Source: CAXNKH01 sp049296795 (GTDB lineage: Bacteria > Pseudomonadota > Gammaproteobacteria > Burkholderiales > Burkholderiaceae_C). Taken from it: 64,000 nucleotides of DNA. Position numbers and translations under genes: made by a program. This document shows positions 8,901 through 16,934 of the stretch, one piece after another. The stretch covers positions 1-64,000 of the forward strand of contig JBAQTC010000011.1 in the NCBI GenBank assembly GCA_049296795.1, in the 5' to 3' direction. The stretch's first letter is position 1, and every line of letters starts with the position of its first letter. The notes beneath the pieces are model-generated. The model was not told the DNA's origin, did no database searches, and was given only the letters and a program-made list of their open reading frames with translations.

Positions 8901-9060
8901 GTCGGAACAACGCTCGCCTATGGGTCAAGCCGTGATCGGCGGCGTGATCACCTCCTCCTTGCTGACCTTGGTGGTGGTCCCCGTGGTTTACTGCTACATG
9001 GATGACCTGGCCCAATTCTTGCGCCGACTGTGGTCCGGCAAATCAAGCCGACCTCTGTAA
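5902..9060 (+). CDS. RND-family efflux pump, inner-membrane subunit (AcrB/HAE1-like)
   Basis: The 1052-residue pump has full family length, with two repeats of six transmembrane segments separated by large periplasmic loops. Proton-relay residues are visible: Asp411 and Asp412 in GLLIDDAIVVREN and Lys945 in GLVTKNAILLIDFA. The N-terminus MWFTRVSLKNPVFATMVMLA is typical of the first transmembrane helix. It exports drugs, solvents or metabolites by proton antiport with the adaptor at 4765 and probably the TolC-like protein at 10158. The sequence is closest in style to the HAE1 group rather than the heavy-metal CusA group, since the methionine relay is absent. Substrate range cannot be read from sequence. 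Confidence 0.93.
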   Translation: MWFTRVSLKNPVFATMVMLAIVVLGLFSYQRLKVDQFPNIDFPVVVVSTEYPGASPEIVETEVSKKIEEGVNSIAGINALTSRSYEGQSVVVIEFQLHIDGRKAAEDVREKVAALRSSLRTEVKESRVQRFDPASRAIWSLAVLPSTARVEGEKPDPVLTDVALTNWADQVLKKRLENVRGVGSVTLVGGTKREINIYLKPQAMEALGISADQVVAAVRGENQNLPLGAIKSKDQDRMVQIDARVQRPEDFSQIIVTRKNGSALRVAHVAQVVDGAQEVESLALYNGQRTLLLSVQKSQGENTIDVIDELQKTVVDMGASLPAGLRLEQITDGSRPIRLSVNNVRRTLIEGAFLTILIVFLFLNSWRSTVITGLTLPIALIGTFLFMNIFGFTINMITLMALSLCVGLLIDDAIVVRENIVRHLHMGKTAYNASLDGTQEIGLAVMATTFSIVAVFLPIGFMGGIIGKFFHEFGVTIVAAVMISMFVSFTLDPMLSSIWHDPSIDPHDKTTKTWYDKTIGRVTHWFDHVTDILSASYQQLLRWALLHKPATVLLAIAIFVSSIFMVPLLGTEFVPKADFSETSLNFYTPVGSSIEATEAKSRQVEAILREFPEVKYTLTTINTGTAQGKNYASIYVRLVDRMQRDRNADQMSSALRERLRQVNGITVTHVGLLDMVGGNKQIEFSLQGPDQNELERLTQLTTEKIYTIPGLVDLDSSIKADKPTIEIQVKREPASDLGMNVSQIASALRILVAGQNVGNWRASDDQTYDVNVRLTPQARQTSSDLERLPFALGNNPDGSPRLVRLNQVANVRDSTGPNQINRRDLSREVALNANAYNRSVGEISQDIRTALDSIAFPPGYRYQFGGSTKNMTESFGYALSALILAIVFIYMILASQFKSFLQPLALMTALPLTLIGVVLALLMFHSTLSLFSIIGVVMLMGLVTKNAILLIDFAIRARAEGMERSEALLMAAKVRLRPILMTTLAMIFGMLPLAFALTEGSEQRSPMGQAVIGGVITSSLLTLVVVPVVYCYMDDLAQFLRRLWSGKSSRPL

Positions 9061-9089
9061 AATCGCGGATCGAATTAACAAGGACCCAC

Positions 9090-9743
9090 ATGAATTTGGA
9101 ACAAGCACGATTCAACATGATCGAGCAACAAATACGGCCCTGGGACGTGCTCGATAGCCACATACTGCACCTGTTGTCAGTCGTCAAGCGTGAGGATTTC
9201 GTACCCGCCGCTCAGAAAGCGCTGGCTTTCGTGGACATAGAAATTAAGCTGCCCTGCGGTCAGTTCATGCTAGAGCCACGGGTTGAGGCGCGGCTGCTGC
9301 AAGACTTGGCGGTACAACACCACGAGAAGGTTCTGGAAATTGGCACCGGATCAGGCTATATGGCGGCCTTGCTGGCCCATCGTTGCCAACGCGTCATCAG
9401 CCTGGAGCTTGAACCCGAACTGGCCGAGTTGGCCCGCAAACAACTCCATCAGGCCGGAATCCACAATGTTGAGGTCCGACTCGCCGATGGTTCGGGTGGC
9501 GCCCCAAGTGACGGTCTGTTCGACGTTATCCTGCTCAGCGGCTCAGTTGCCGAAATTCCGCCTATCTTGTTGGCTCAGCTCAAGGTCGGAGGACGTCTGG
9601 GCGCCATTGTGGGCCAAGACCCTATGATGCAAGCCACTTTTGTAACGCGTACCGGTGCCGCCGAATTTCAGACAAAACGACCCTGGGACACCGTTGCACC
9701 GCGGCTGCGGCACTTCCCCGAGCCCGCGCATTTTAGTTTTTAA
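9090..9743 (+). CDS. pcm: Protein-L-isoaspartate O-methyltransferase family protein
   Basis: The 217-residue protein has the AdoMet-binding motif LEIGTGSGYMAALLA and the N-terminus MNLEQARFNMIEQQIRPWDVLD seen in the Pcm-like group of betaproteobacteria. True Pcm repairs isoaspartyl residues. This group, always next to a rhodanese and tolC, is annotated the same way but some members lack demonstrated activity. The start at 9090 follows AAGGACCCAC and leaves 29 bases after the pump stop; an earlier in-frame start would overlap the pump gene. Downstream are the rhodanese (9762) and tolC-like (10158) genes on the same strand. Confidence 0.85.
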   Translation: MNLEQARFNMIEQQIRPWDVLDSHILHLLSVVKREDFVPAAQKALAFVDIEIKLPCGQFMLEPRVEARLLQDLAVQHHEKVLEIGTGSGYMAALLAHRCQRVISLELEPELAELARKQLHQAGIHNVEVRLADGSGGAPSDGLFDVILLSGSVAEIPPILLAQLKVGGRLGAIVGQDPMMQATFVTRTGAAEFQTKRPWDTVAPRLRHFPEPAHFSF

Positions 9744-9761
9744 AAACTAGCCTTCACACGC

Positions 9762-10103
9762 ATGATTGAACATATTCACCCCGCTGACTTGAGTAACTGG
9801 CTGGTCCAGCAACGCAGCCACGGCACACCGGTGGTGCTGGATGTCCGCGAACCCATGGAATTGGCCCTGGCCAGCATCAAGCCCCTAGATTTCGAGCTAC
9901 TGACCATCCCCATGGGGGCTATCGTGCAACGCTTGGAAGAACTTGACCCTGAGCGACCCATTGCCTGCCTGTGCCACCACGGTAGCCGTAGCATGCAGGT
10001 CGCCAACTATTTGCAAAATCGCGGCTTCAAGCATGTGGCAAATATCACTGGCGGCATCAATGCCTGGTCAATCCAGCTCGACCCTGGCATTGCCCTGTAT
10101 TGA
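9762..10103 (+). CDS. Single-domain rhodanese-like sulfurtransferase
   Basis: This 113-residue protein is one rhodanese domain. The active-site loop CLCHHGSRSM puts the catalytic Cys at residue 71, followed by the CHHGSRS cradle, and the CH2 motifs VLDVREPMELALA and ITGGINAWS are present. It would carry a persulfide on Cys71 and transfer sulfur in the cytoplasm. It starts 18 bases after the pcm-like stop and precedes the tolC-like gene, a conserved order in this bacterial group. Its physiological acceptor is unknown, and the link with efflux is positional only. Confidence 0.9.
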   Translation: MIEHIHPADLSNWLVQQRSHGTPVVLDVREPMELALASIKPLDFELLTIPMGAIVQRLEELDPERPIACLCHHGSRSMQVANYLQNRGFKHVANITGGINAWSIQLDPGIALY

Positions 10104-10157
10104 TTGCCAAACAAAGTTCTTTAACCCCTGTTTTAACCTGCGTACCGAAGGACAACC

Positions 10158-11480
10158 ATGACCGTGTTTCGTTTGCTGCCGCTTTCCCTGGCATTAAGTA
10201 CTGTGCTGAGCGCATCGGTTCAAGCGCAAAGTCTGGTTGATCTGTACGAATCAGCCCGGGCTTTTGATGCCGCCTATCAAGCCGCAAAATCCCAATTTAA
10301 CGCCAACCTGGCCAAAGCCGATCAAGCCCGTGCAGGAACGCTACCGACCGTCAACCTGAGCGCCAATGCCAACCAATCGAGTTTTCACAACAGCGCGAGT
10401 ACGCCTACTGATCGCGATTTTGGCAACCGCACAATGGGGGTGACTGCGGTCCAACCCTTGTACCGACCTGCCAACTGGCTTACCTTCGAACAAGGAAAAA
10501 AACAAAGCTTGCTGGCCCAAGCAGTGTTGAGCACGGCTGAGCAGGATTTGATCGTTCGCGTCAGTCAGTCGTATTTCGACGTCCTGGCTTCACAGGACAG
10601 CCTGACTTTTGTCTTGGCACAAAAAGCCGCGGTCGCCGAGCAACTGGCCTCGGCCAAACGCAATTTCGAAGTCGGCACTTCGACCATCACCGACACCCGT
10701 GAAGCTCAGGCTCGCCATGACCTGGTGGTCGCCCAGCAAATCGCCGCCGAAAATGATTTGCGCGTCAAAAAAATTGCACTGGATCAACTCACGGGTAAAG
10801 CAGAAGCCCAACCCAAGCCTCTCAAGCTGCCCTTGGTGTTAGCGCCGCTGCCAGCCGATACAGTGGGCAACTGGGTCGCCCGCTCGGAGCAGGCTCATCC
10901 CGCTATTCAGCAAGCGTTGTTAAATCTCGATGTGGCCAAGCTGGAGACCCAAAAAGCCGAAGCGGGTCACAAGCCGACGCTGGACCTCAATGGCTCTTTC
11001 AGTGGAACTCAAAACGTCAGTGGCTCAACCACCTTGCCCACGGGTAACCGGACCAGCATTGGCACCCTTGGCCTGTCCTTGAATCTTCCTTTGTTTGCCG
11101 GTTATGCCTTGCAAAACCGAGTGCGCGAAACGTTGGCTCTGGAAGACAAGGCACGCAATGACTTGGAAGCGTCGAAACGAACCGTGGCCCAAGCGACCCG
11201 CACAGCTTTTTATGGTGTGTTGTCGGGTCAGGGACAGGTCAAAGCCTTGGAAGCTGCTGAGGCATCCAGCCAGAGCGCACTGGACGCCAACAAGCTGGGC
11301 TACCAAGTCGGCGTGCGCATCAATATCGATGTGCTGAACTCTCAAAGCCAGTTGTTCCAGACCAAACGTGATTTGGCCAAAGCGCGCTACGACGTGCTGG
11401 TGGGTGAACTTAAATTGCGCCAGGCCAACGGATCGCTCCAAGCAGGTGATTTACAAGCCGTCAACAACTTGCTGAATTGA
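10158..11480 (+). CDS. tolC: TolC-family outer-membrane channel
   Basis: This 440-residue protein starts with a Sec signal peptide (MTVFRLLPLSLALSTVLSASVQAQS, cut near residue 24). It shows the long Ala/Gln/Leu-rich coiled-coil helices and paired repeats typical of TolC (LVDLYESARAFDAAYQAAKSQF; LSLNLPLFAGYALQNRVRE). Three copies would form the outer-membrane barrel and periplasmic tunnel that completes the RND exporter at 4765-9060; type I secretion use is also possible. A ribosome site GAAGGACAACC precedes the ATG. It is the last gene of the plus-strand run and faces waaA, whose end at 11502 is 21 bases away. Confidence 0.9.
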   Translation: MTVFRLLPLSLALSTVLSASVQAQSLVDLYESARAFDAAYQAAKSQFNANLAKADQARAGTLPTVNLSANANQSSFHNSASTPTDRDFGNRTMGVTAVQPLYRPANWLTFEQGKKQSLLAQAVLSTAEQDLIVRVSQSYFDVLASQDSLTFVLAQKAAVAEQLASAKRNFEVGTSTITDTREAQARHDLVVAQQIAAENDLRVKKIALDQLTGKAEAQPKPLKLPLVLAPLPADTVGNWVARSEQAHPAIQQALLNLDVAKLETQKAEAGHKPTLDLNGSFSGTQNVSGSTTLPTGNRTSIGTLGLSLNLPLFAGYALQNRVRETLALEDKARNDLEASKRTVAQATRTAFYGVLSGQGQVKALEAAEASSQSALDANKLGYQVGVRINIDVLNSQSQLFQTKRDLAKARYDVLVGELKLRQANGSLQAGDLQAVNNLLN

Positions 11481-11501
11481 TCCGCAAAAGGCAGAACTAA
11501 C

Positions 11502-12806
11502 TCAGACTGCTGCGCGGCCATCTGTTTTGTGAATTTTGAGCAAATCCAGTACCGCAGACATGGTCCGCTGAGTTGCACCCCGGTGTGCTTGAGCAAAGTC
11601 GGTCGCCGCCATGGCCATAACATGGAGTTCGGCGGGTGTTTTCAGTAAATCCAGGGTTTCGGTCACGGCTTGATCAAGTCCCGCCACTCGACGCGCCGCA
11701 CCCGCTGCCTGCGCCAGCTCGGCAGCCTCCAAAAAATTAAAGGTGTGAGGCCCCATCAGAACAGGGCAAGCACAAGCTGCGGCTTCAATCAGGTTCTGAC
11801 CGCCCAGCGGCTCAAAACTGCCACCGAGCAGAGCCAAGTCCGCCAGCCCATAGTACAAGGCCATTTCCCCCATCGAGTCGCCCAACCAGATCAGGTTGGC
11901 ATCCGAAGCGGCAACCGGCGGCCCATCACCCCAAGCACTGCGCCTTGATACGCTCCAGCCCTGAGCCAGGCACAGGGCCGCAACCTCCTCAACGCGCTGG
12001 GGATGGCGCGGCACGATCAACCACTGACAAGCGCGCTTAGCAACCGGATTCGTCTGCAGGATTTGTAGGAGCTGCGCCTCTTCACCTTCGCGGGAACTGG
12101 CCAATATCACCACTGGCCGACCTCCGCGCTGGCGCCAATTCCGACCCGAACTCAATTGGCTAAGGTCGATTGTGGCGTCAAATTTCAGGTTGCCCAATAC
12201 ACCCCGAACCGGAGCAGCCAAAGTAGCAAAACGTTGGGCATCGGCCTGGGTCTGCGCCCAGACCGCAGTCAACGCCTGGTACGCCGGGCGGGCCAACCAA
12301 GACAAACGATTGACTTGACGCAAAGACTTGTCGCTCAAGCGGGCATTGGCTAACACCAGCGGCACCCCCGACTGGGCACACGCAGCTGCTAAGTTGGGCC
12401 AGACTTCGGTTTCCATCAGGATGCCGATGCGTGGTTTAAAGTGCGTCAGAAAAGCGTTCGCCGCAGCGGGCGTGTCCCACGGCTGCCAAGTCTGATGATC
12501 GCCTTCGCGCAGCAACACCTTACCTTCTTCACGCCCGGTCGCCGTGCCATGCGTGAGTAACAAACGCATGGCCGGCAAACTATCTCGCAAACTGGCGATC
12601 AGTGCAGCTGCAGCCCGCGTCTCGCCCAGAGAGACCGCGTGAACCCAAACGATGTTCTCCCCAGCGCTAACAACTCCTGGGTAATGTCCAAACCGCTCCT
12701 CAATGGCTTGCTGATAACCTGGTTCAATTCGGGCTCGCCGAAGCAACTTCCAGCGCAGCAACGGCTGCAACAAGTACATCAAACCGGAGTACACCAAGTG
12801 GATCAA
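11502..12806 (-). CDS. waaA: 3-deoxy-D-manno-octulosonic acid (Kdo) transferase
   Basis: WaaA adds Kdo to lipid IVA on the inner face of the inner membrane. The 434-residue reading begins at TTG 12806 (IHLVYSGLMYLLQPL), which aligns with the family N-terminal anchor. That TTG overlaps the waaC stop as TTGA; a later ATG at 12779 is the alternative. Motifs include the catalytic-Glu region ERFGHYPG, HAVSLGETRAAAALI, METEVWPNLAAACA, and the C-terminal LGDSMGEMALYYGLADLALLGGSFEPLGGQNLIEAAA of the GT-B fold. It is the third gene of the hexose-mutase/waaC/waaA operon for lipopolysaccharide core synthesis. Confidence 0.92.
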   Translation of the reverse strand: MIHLVYSGLMYLLQPLLRWKLLRRARIEPGYQQAIEERFGHYPGVVSAGENIVWVHAVSLGETRAAAALIASLRDSLPAMRLLLTHGTATGREEGKVLLREGDHQTWQPWDTPAAANAFLTHFKPRIGILMETEVWPNLAAACAQSGVPLVLANARLSDKSLRQVNRLSWLARPAYQALTAVWAQTQADAQRFATLAAPVRGVLGNLKFDATIDLSQLSSGRNWRQRGGRPVVILASSREGEEAQLLQILQTNPVAKRACQWLIVPRHPQRVEEVAALCLAQGWSVSRRSAWGDGPPVAASDANLIWLGDSMGEMALYYGLADLALLGGSFEPLGGQNLIEAAACACPVLMGPHTFNFLEAAELAQAAGAARRVAGLDQAVTETLDLLKTPAELHVMAMAATDFAQAHRGATQRTMSAVLDLLKIHKTDGRAAV

Positions 12807-13789
12807 GTTCGCCCCTGCATCACTTGCTGCCAAGTCTGCCAAACTGCATCGACGGCAGGATGGGGCTGTGCAAATATGCTGCGCTGGTGCGCAACTTGTC
12901 CAGAATCGGATTGCGGTCCGGTGCGCCAAGCGGTTTCAAAGTTGTAAATTTGAACGTGGGGCAAGTCCAACGCGGTGGCAATATGACTTAAACCACTGTC
13001 AACGCCAATCACACCGGAACTGCCAGCCAGTACATCGGTCAACTCAGCCAAACCGAGACGAGGCCAGACCACGGCCCCAGGGAGTTGCCCAGCAATTGCC
13101 TCACTGCGCTGGCGCTCCTCTTCGCTGCCGTGGGGCAAGGCCACGCTATACCCCTCGCCCTGCAGGCGCTGACCCAAGGCCACCCAGTGTGCTTCGGGCC
13201 ACAACTTATCAGTGCGCGAACTGCCATGGACAAAAACCACCGTGCGCTCGGACTTTGCTGCTGGATCGACTTTTCCAAGCAGTCCATAGGACGGCGAACT
13301 TAGCAGCGCATAGCCCAAGGCCTGGGCGCACAATTCGCGCGAACGTTGAACCGCATGGATCCTCGGTCGGAGGGTGATGGGTTGGTCCGCCACCCAGCGA
13401 GTAGGTGCCTCGTAAGAAGATCCATCGGTGCGGTTGGCCAGCGCAAACCGTTGCCCGCCAGGGGCCATTCGTGACAACCAAGACACCCAGGCCGATTTGC
13501 TCAAACCCTGCGCGTCGATGACCGCGTCGTAATACTGGCTTTGCAGTTGCTGACGAAAAATTCTCCATGCCTCTCGGGTTGAGTTACTGAAAGGTGTTTT
13601 ACGCCAGCGCCGCAAATCGCACTCGATCACCCGGTTCACGCCGGAACAACGCTGCACCACTGGCGCAAAACCCGACTCGACCACCCAATCAATTTGCGCC
13701 CGAGGAAAGGCTCGCCGAATATCCTGCAATGCCGGCAAGGTATGGACCACGTCGCCTAGCGAAGAAAGTTTGACAATCAGTATCTTCAA
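12803..13789 (-). CDS. waaC: Lipopolysaccharide heptosyltransferase I
   Basis: This 328-residue GT9 enzyme transfers the first heptose from ADP-heptose to Kdo2-lipid A. Typical marks are KILIVKLSSLGDVVHTLPAL at the N-terminus, DAQGLSKSAWVSWLSR, VHGSSRTDKLWPEAHW and GVDSGLSHIATALDLP near the nucleotide site. The start is TTG at 13789, overlapping the upstream TGA as TTGA, and no ATG nearby gives the conserved N-terminus. The stop at 12803 overlaps the TTG start of waaA in the same way. Confidence 0.93.
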   Translation of the reverse strand: MKILIVKLSSLGDVVHTLPALQDIRRAFPRAQIDWVVESGFAPVVQRCSGVNRVIECDLRRWRKTPFSNSTREAWRIFRQQLQSQYYDAVIDAQGLSKSAWVSWLSRMAPGGQRFALANRTDGSSYEAPTRWVADQPITLRPRIHAVQRSRELCAQALGYALLSSPSYGLLGKVDPAAKSERTVVFVHGSSRTDKLWPEAHWVALGQRLQGEGYSVALPHGSEEERQRSEAIAGQLPGAVVWPRLGLAELTDVLAGSSGVIGVDSGLSHIATALDLPHVQIYNFETAWRTGPQSDSGQVAHQRSIFAQPHPAVDAVWQTWQQVMQGRT

Positions 13790-15183
13790 TGTACCGCCTG
13801 TTGAATCACTGCATCGGGCTTAATGCTTTTGAGCAGCGTCATCATGTCGGCCTCAATGCGCTGCAAGGCCTGATCGGTATGTCCCTCAAAACGCAACACC
13901 AGTACGGGCGTGGTGTTGGAAGCACGGATCAGTCCGAAGCCATCAGGCCAATCCACCCGCAGTCCATCGATAGTGTTGATCTGGGCAGGCGTTGAAAATT
14001 TTGCAACGGCCACCAGCTGCTCGACCAACGCATGGGCTTGCCCTTCTTGACAAACCACATTGAGTTCAGGTGTTGAAAAACTGGTGGGCAAGGCATCCAA
14101 AACAGCGCTGGAATTGTTACTGCGGCTCAGAATTTCAAGCATTCGACAGCCTGCATACGTGCCATCGTCAAAACCGTACCAGCGTTCCTTGAAGAAAATA
14201 TGACCACTCATTTCACCGCCCAACGGCGCCTGTGCGCCGGCTGCCTCAATCGCTTTCATCTTGGCTTTGATCAGCGAATGCCCGGTCTTAAACATCAGCG
14301 GAGTTCCCCCTGCAGCTTCAATGGCCGGGGCCAGGCGCTGGCTGCACTTCACGTCAAACAAAATAGTCCCGCCAGGCACACGACTAAGAACATCGCGCGC
14401 GAACAGCATCATCTGCCGGTCTGGGTAAATGTTGTTACCTTCCTGGGTGACGATGCCCAAACGGTCGCCATCGCCGTCAAAAGCCAGACCCAGCTCAGCG
14501 CCCGTCGTTTTCAATGCAGCGATCAGGTCGCGCAAGTTTTCCGGTTTGCTCGGGTCAGGGTGGTGATTGGGGAAGTTACCATCGACTTCGCTGAACAGTT
14601 CGACAACCTCGCAGCCCAGCGAACGAAAAATACCGGGTGCAGTAGCACCGGCAATACCGTTGCCCGAATCAACCACTATTTTCATAGGTCGCGCCAGCTT
14701 GATATCGCTCACGATGCGCTGCAAGTAGGCAGCTTGCACATCGACCTGTCGCACACTACCGCCCGCTTGCAAACGCCAGCTTTCAGACTCCATCACACGT
14801 CGCAGATTCTGAATTTCCTCTCCATAAATCGCCCGGCCCGCCATCACCATTTTGAAACCGTTGTAGTCCTTGGGGTTGTGGCTTCCCGTCACCTGAATTC
14901 CACTTCGACACAGGGTATTGGCAGCGAAATACAGCATGGGCGTGGTGACCATGCCCACATCAATCACCTCGATGCCACTGGCCACCAAGCCCCGGATCAG
15001 GGCCGCACTCAAAGACGGCCCACTGAGCCGTCCATCACGACCAACTGCGACGCAAGTTTCGCCTTCGATCAAGGCTGCGCAGCCAAAAGCCTGACCCAAG
15101 GCCTGCGCCATCACCTCATCCACCGTGGTCGGAACCACACCACGAATATCGTAGGCCTTGAAAATGGAAGCTGTAACTTGCAT
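13786..15183 (-). CDS. Phosphomannomutase/phosphoglucomutase
   Basis: This 465-residue alpha-D-phosphohexomutase (ManB/AlgC type) interconverts hexose 6- and 1-phosphates for sugar-nucleotide and LPS synthesis. It has the phosphoserine loop TGSHNPKDYNGFK (Ser101), the metal loop AFDGDGDRLGI, the sugar loop GGEMSGHIFF and the C-terminal phosphate-binding RASNTTPVLVLRFEGH. The N-terminus SIFKAYDIRGVVP is classical. It is first in an operon with waaC and waaA. A hairpin at 15206-15229 lies in its leader, just upstream of the ATG. Confidence 0.92.
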   Translation of the reverse strand: MQVTASIFKAYDIRGVVPTTVDEVMAQALGQAFGCAALIEGETCVAVGRDGRLSGPSLSAALIRGLVASGIEVIDVGMVTTPMLYFAANTLCRSGIQVTGSHNPKDYNGFKMVMAGRAIYGEEIQNLRRVMESESWRLQAGGSVRQVDVQAAYLQRIVSDIKLARPMKIVVDSGNGIAGATAPGIFRSLGCEVVELFSEVDGNFPNHHPDPSKPENLRDLIAALKTTGAELGLAFDGDGDRLGIVTQEGNNIYPDRQMMLFARDVLSRVPGGTILFDVKCSQRLAPAIEAAGGTPLMFKTGHSLIKAKMKAIEAAGAQAPLGGEMSGHIFFKERWYGFDDGTYAGCRMLEILSRSNNSSAVLDALPTSFSTPELNVVCQEGQAHALVEQLVAVAKFSTPAQINTIDGLRVDWPDGFGLIRASNTTPVLVLRFEGHTDQALQRIEADMMTLLKSIKPDAVIQQAVH

Positions 15184-15205
15184 GGTGACTCTCTTAGTTC
15201 TTTGT

Positions 15206-15229
15206 GGGACAGACCGTTAGCTCTGTCCC
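15206..15229. repeat. Perfect palindrome in the leader of the mutase operon (REP-like)
   Basis: The arms GGGACAGA (15206-15213) and TCTGTCCC (15222-15229) are perfect inverted copies around an 8-base loop. The flanking word TTTGTGGGAC (15201-15210) recurs at 15253-15262, followed by GAGCC. Such a palindrome plus a half copy resembles intergenic REP-type elements, but it could also be a regulatory hairpin in the mutase mRNA. There is no T-run, so a terminator is unlikely. Confidence 0.5.
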
Positions 15230-15304
15230 CAACATTTTGTAGGATGTCCACTTTGTGGGACGAGCCTGCGCTGAATTGTAGGTTGCGGGGCTTATCATCT
15301 AACC

Positions 15305-15826
15305 ATGATGTTTCAAACTTCACCTGTGACCACCTGGATCGACAGCCCACTGGGGCGGATTCTGTTGGCCGCAACGAACCAGGGTCTTTGCGGCGCGTGG
15401 TTTGAGAATCAAAGTCATTTTCCTGATTCATCACGATGGGCGCATCAACAGCACCCAGTATTCGTGCAAGCGCAACAAGCACTGTCACTTTATTTTTCAG
15501 GTTCAGTGTCCGACCTTGATTGCCCCTTGGACCTGAACCAAGGAACAACTTTCCAGCAAAAAGTCTGGCGCGCTTTGCTGCAAATACCGCGCGGCGGCAG
15601 CACCAGCTACAGCGCCTTGAGTACTAGCCTTGGGAAACCCCGAGCGCAACGCGCCGTTGGGTCAGCAGTTGGCCGCAACCCCTTGAGTATTTTCGTTCCC
15701 TGCCACCGGGTCCTTGGGCTTGACGGCTCACTCACGGGTTATGCCGGTGGTCTCGAACGAAAAATGTCCTTGCTCACGCATGAGGGTTGCATTTTTCGTC
15801 CCCCAACCCAGCACGGACCAACTTGA
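15305..15826 (+). CDS. ogt: Methylated-DNA-protein-cysteine methyltransferase
   Basis: This 173-residue protein removes alkyl groups from O6-guanine by suicidal transfer to Cys133 in the motif FVPCHRVLG. The helix-turn-helix DNA-binding part (FQQKVWRALLQIPRGGSTSYSALS) precedes it. There is no Ada regulatory domain. Two adjacent ATG codons (15305 and 15308) could start it. The stop overlaps the start of the DMT transporter gene as TTGA, so the two are coupled. Confidence 0.93.
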   Translation: MMFQTSPVTTWIDSPLGRILLAATNQGLCGAWFENQSHFPDSSRWAHQQHPVFVQAQQALSLYFSGSVSDLDCPLDLNQGTTFQQKVWRALLQIPRGGSTSYSALSTSLGKPRAQRAVGSAVGRNPLSIFVPCHRVLGLDGSLTGYAGGLERKMSLLTHEGCIFRPPTQHGPT

Positions 15827-16722
15827 ACTCCATCCGTTCCAAGCAGCCTTGGCTGGCTGATTTTTTTCTGCTCAGCGCCATATGGGGCTCGTCTTTCCTG
15901 TTCATGCAAATTGGCTTGCAGGAATTTGGTGTCCTGCCCACAGCTGCAGTGCGGGTTGGCGTTGCCTCCTTGTTCTTATTGCCTTTGCTGCTCTGGCGTC
16001 AACTTGGGAAGACCCTGCTCCAAAACTGGCGGCCCACTTTTTTGGTGGGTTTATTCAACTCTGCAATTCCTTTTGCCTGTATCGCTTTTGCCTTGCAAAC
16101 CTTAAGCACCGGCCTGTCAGCCATCATCAATGCAACCGTGCCGCTGTTCGGCGCCTTGATTGCTTGGTTGTGGCTCAAAGACAGGCTCAAGCGCTCGCAG
16201 ATCCTGGGCCTGCTGATCGGTTTTGCCGGCGTGGCACTGTTGGCCAGTGACAAGGCCAGTTTCACGCCCAAAACGACGGAGATAGCCAGCGGCTGGGCCG
16301 TGCTGGCCCTGTTATTGGCCTGTGTTTGTTACGGTATTTCAGCCAGTTACACCAAGCTCAGCTTAACCAAAATGCCGTCTCTGGTCACAGCCACCGGTAG
16401 CCAGATCGGCGCCTTTATAAGCCTGGTGCTTCCCGCGCTATGGTTTTGGCCCAACCAGATGCCAGGGTTGCGGGCCTGGCTGGCCTTGCTAACAGTCGGG
16501 ATCGTGTGTTCGGGGTTGGCCTACATTTTGTTTTTCCGCCTGATCAACCGCGCCGGCCCCACCCGTGCCTTGTCAGTCACCTTTGTGGTACCGATCTTCG
16601 CTAATTTTTACGGTGTGACCCTGCTCGGTGAGGTGGTCACCCCCCGAATGCTGGTGATGGCATGCGTGATCATTTGCGGTACGTTACTGGCCACCGGTCT
16701 GGTGCGCCTACCGGGCCGCTGA
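15823..16722 (+). CDS. EamA/DMT-family transporter
   Basis: This roughly 299-residue inner-membrane protein has about ten hydrophobic segments in two EamA repeats (AIWGSSFLFMQIGL at the first helix; ITWL-like helices; GEVVTPRMLVMACVIICGT near the end). The family exports amino acids or metabolites. The start chosen is TTG at 15823, overlapping the ogt stop as TTGA; an ATG at 15787 would lie inside ogt and add 12 non-hydrophobic residues. Substrate is unknown. Confidence 0.87.
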   Translation: MNSIRSKQPWLADFFLLSAIWGSSFLFMQIGLQEFGVLPTAAVRVGVASLFLLPLLLWRQLGKTLLQNWRPTFLVGLFNSAIPFACIAFALQTLSTGLSAIINATVPLFGALIAWLWLKDRLKRSQILGLLIGFAGVALLASDKASFTPKTTEIASGWAVLALLLACVCYGISASYTKLSLTKMPSLVTATGSQIGAFISLVLPALWFWPNQMPGLRAWLALLTVGIVCSGLAYILFFRLINRAGPTRALSVTFVVPIFANFYGVTLLGEVVTPRMLVMACVIICGTLLATGLVRLPGR

Positions 16723-16732
16723 AACGTGTTAG

Positions 16733-16903
16733 AACGCCTGTGAAAATGCCATTTTTACCCATGGTGGCATGGGTTACGCCAAGGAGTTCCATGTTGAACG
16801 TTATCTACGTGAAGCATGGATTCCGCGTCTGGCACCCGTGAGTCCTCAGCTCATCCTGTGTTTTATCGCAGAGAAAGTTTTGGGCTTTCCGAAATCGTAT
16901 TGA
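16733..16903 (+). pseudogene. C-terminal remnant of an acyl-CoA dehydrogenase
   Basis: The plus-strand frame directly after a TAG at 16730 reads NACENAIFTHGGMGYAKEFH and continues VERYLREAWIPRLAPVSPQL, ending LGFPKSY and TGA at 16901-16903. This is the conserved tail of acyl-CoA dehydrogenases, which end with GGxGYAKExHVERxxRE. About 56 codons remain of roughly 380, and no start or FAD-binding part is present. The DMT gene stops 10 bases upstream and the phoX gene starts 31 bases downstream, so the rest was deleted. It occupies most of the otherwise empty 16723-16934 interval. Confidence 0.8.
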
Positions 16904-16934
16904 GCCACGATATTAGTCTTATTGAGGAAACACC

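Noticed and set aside
12777..12779. ATG 12779 as the start of waaA
   Set aside because: It would cut into the family N-terminal anchor; the TTG at 12806 aligns better and overlaps the waaC stop. Not fully excluded.
14200..15405. A 401-codon open frame on the plus strand
   Set aside because: It is opposite the phosphohexomutase gene, whose translation has all family motifs.
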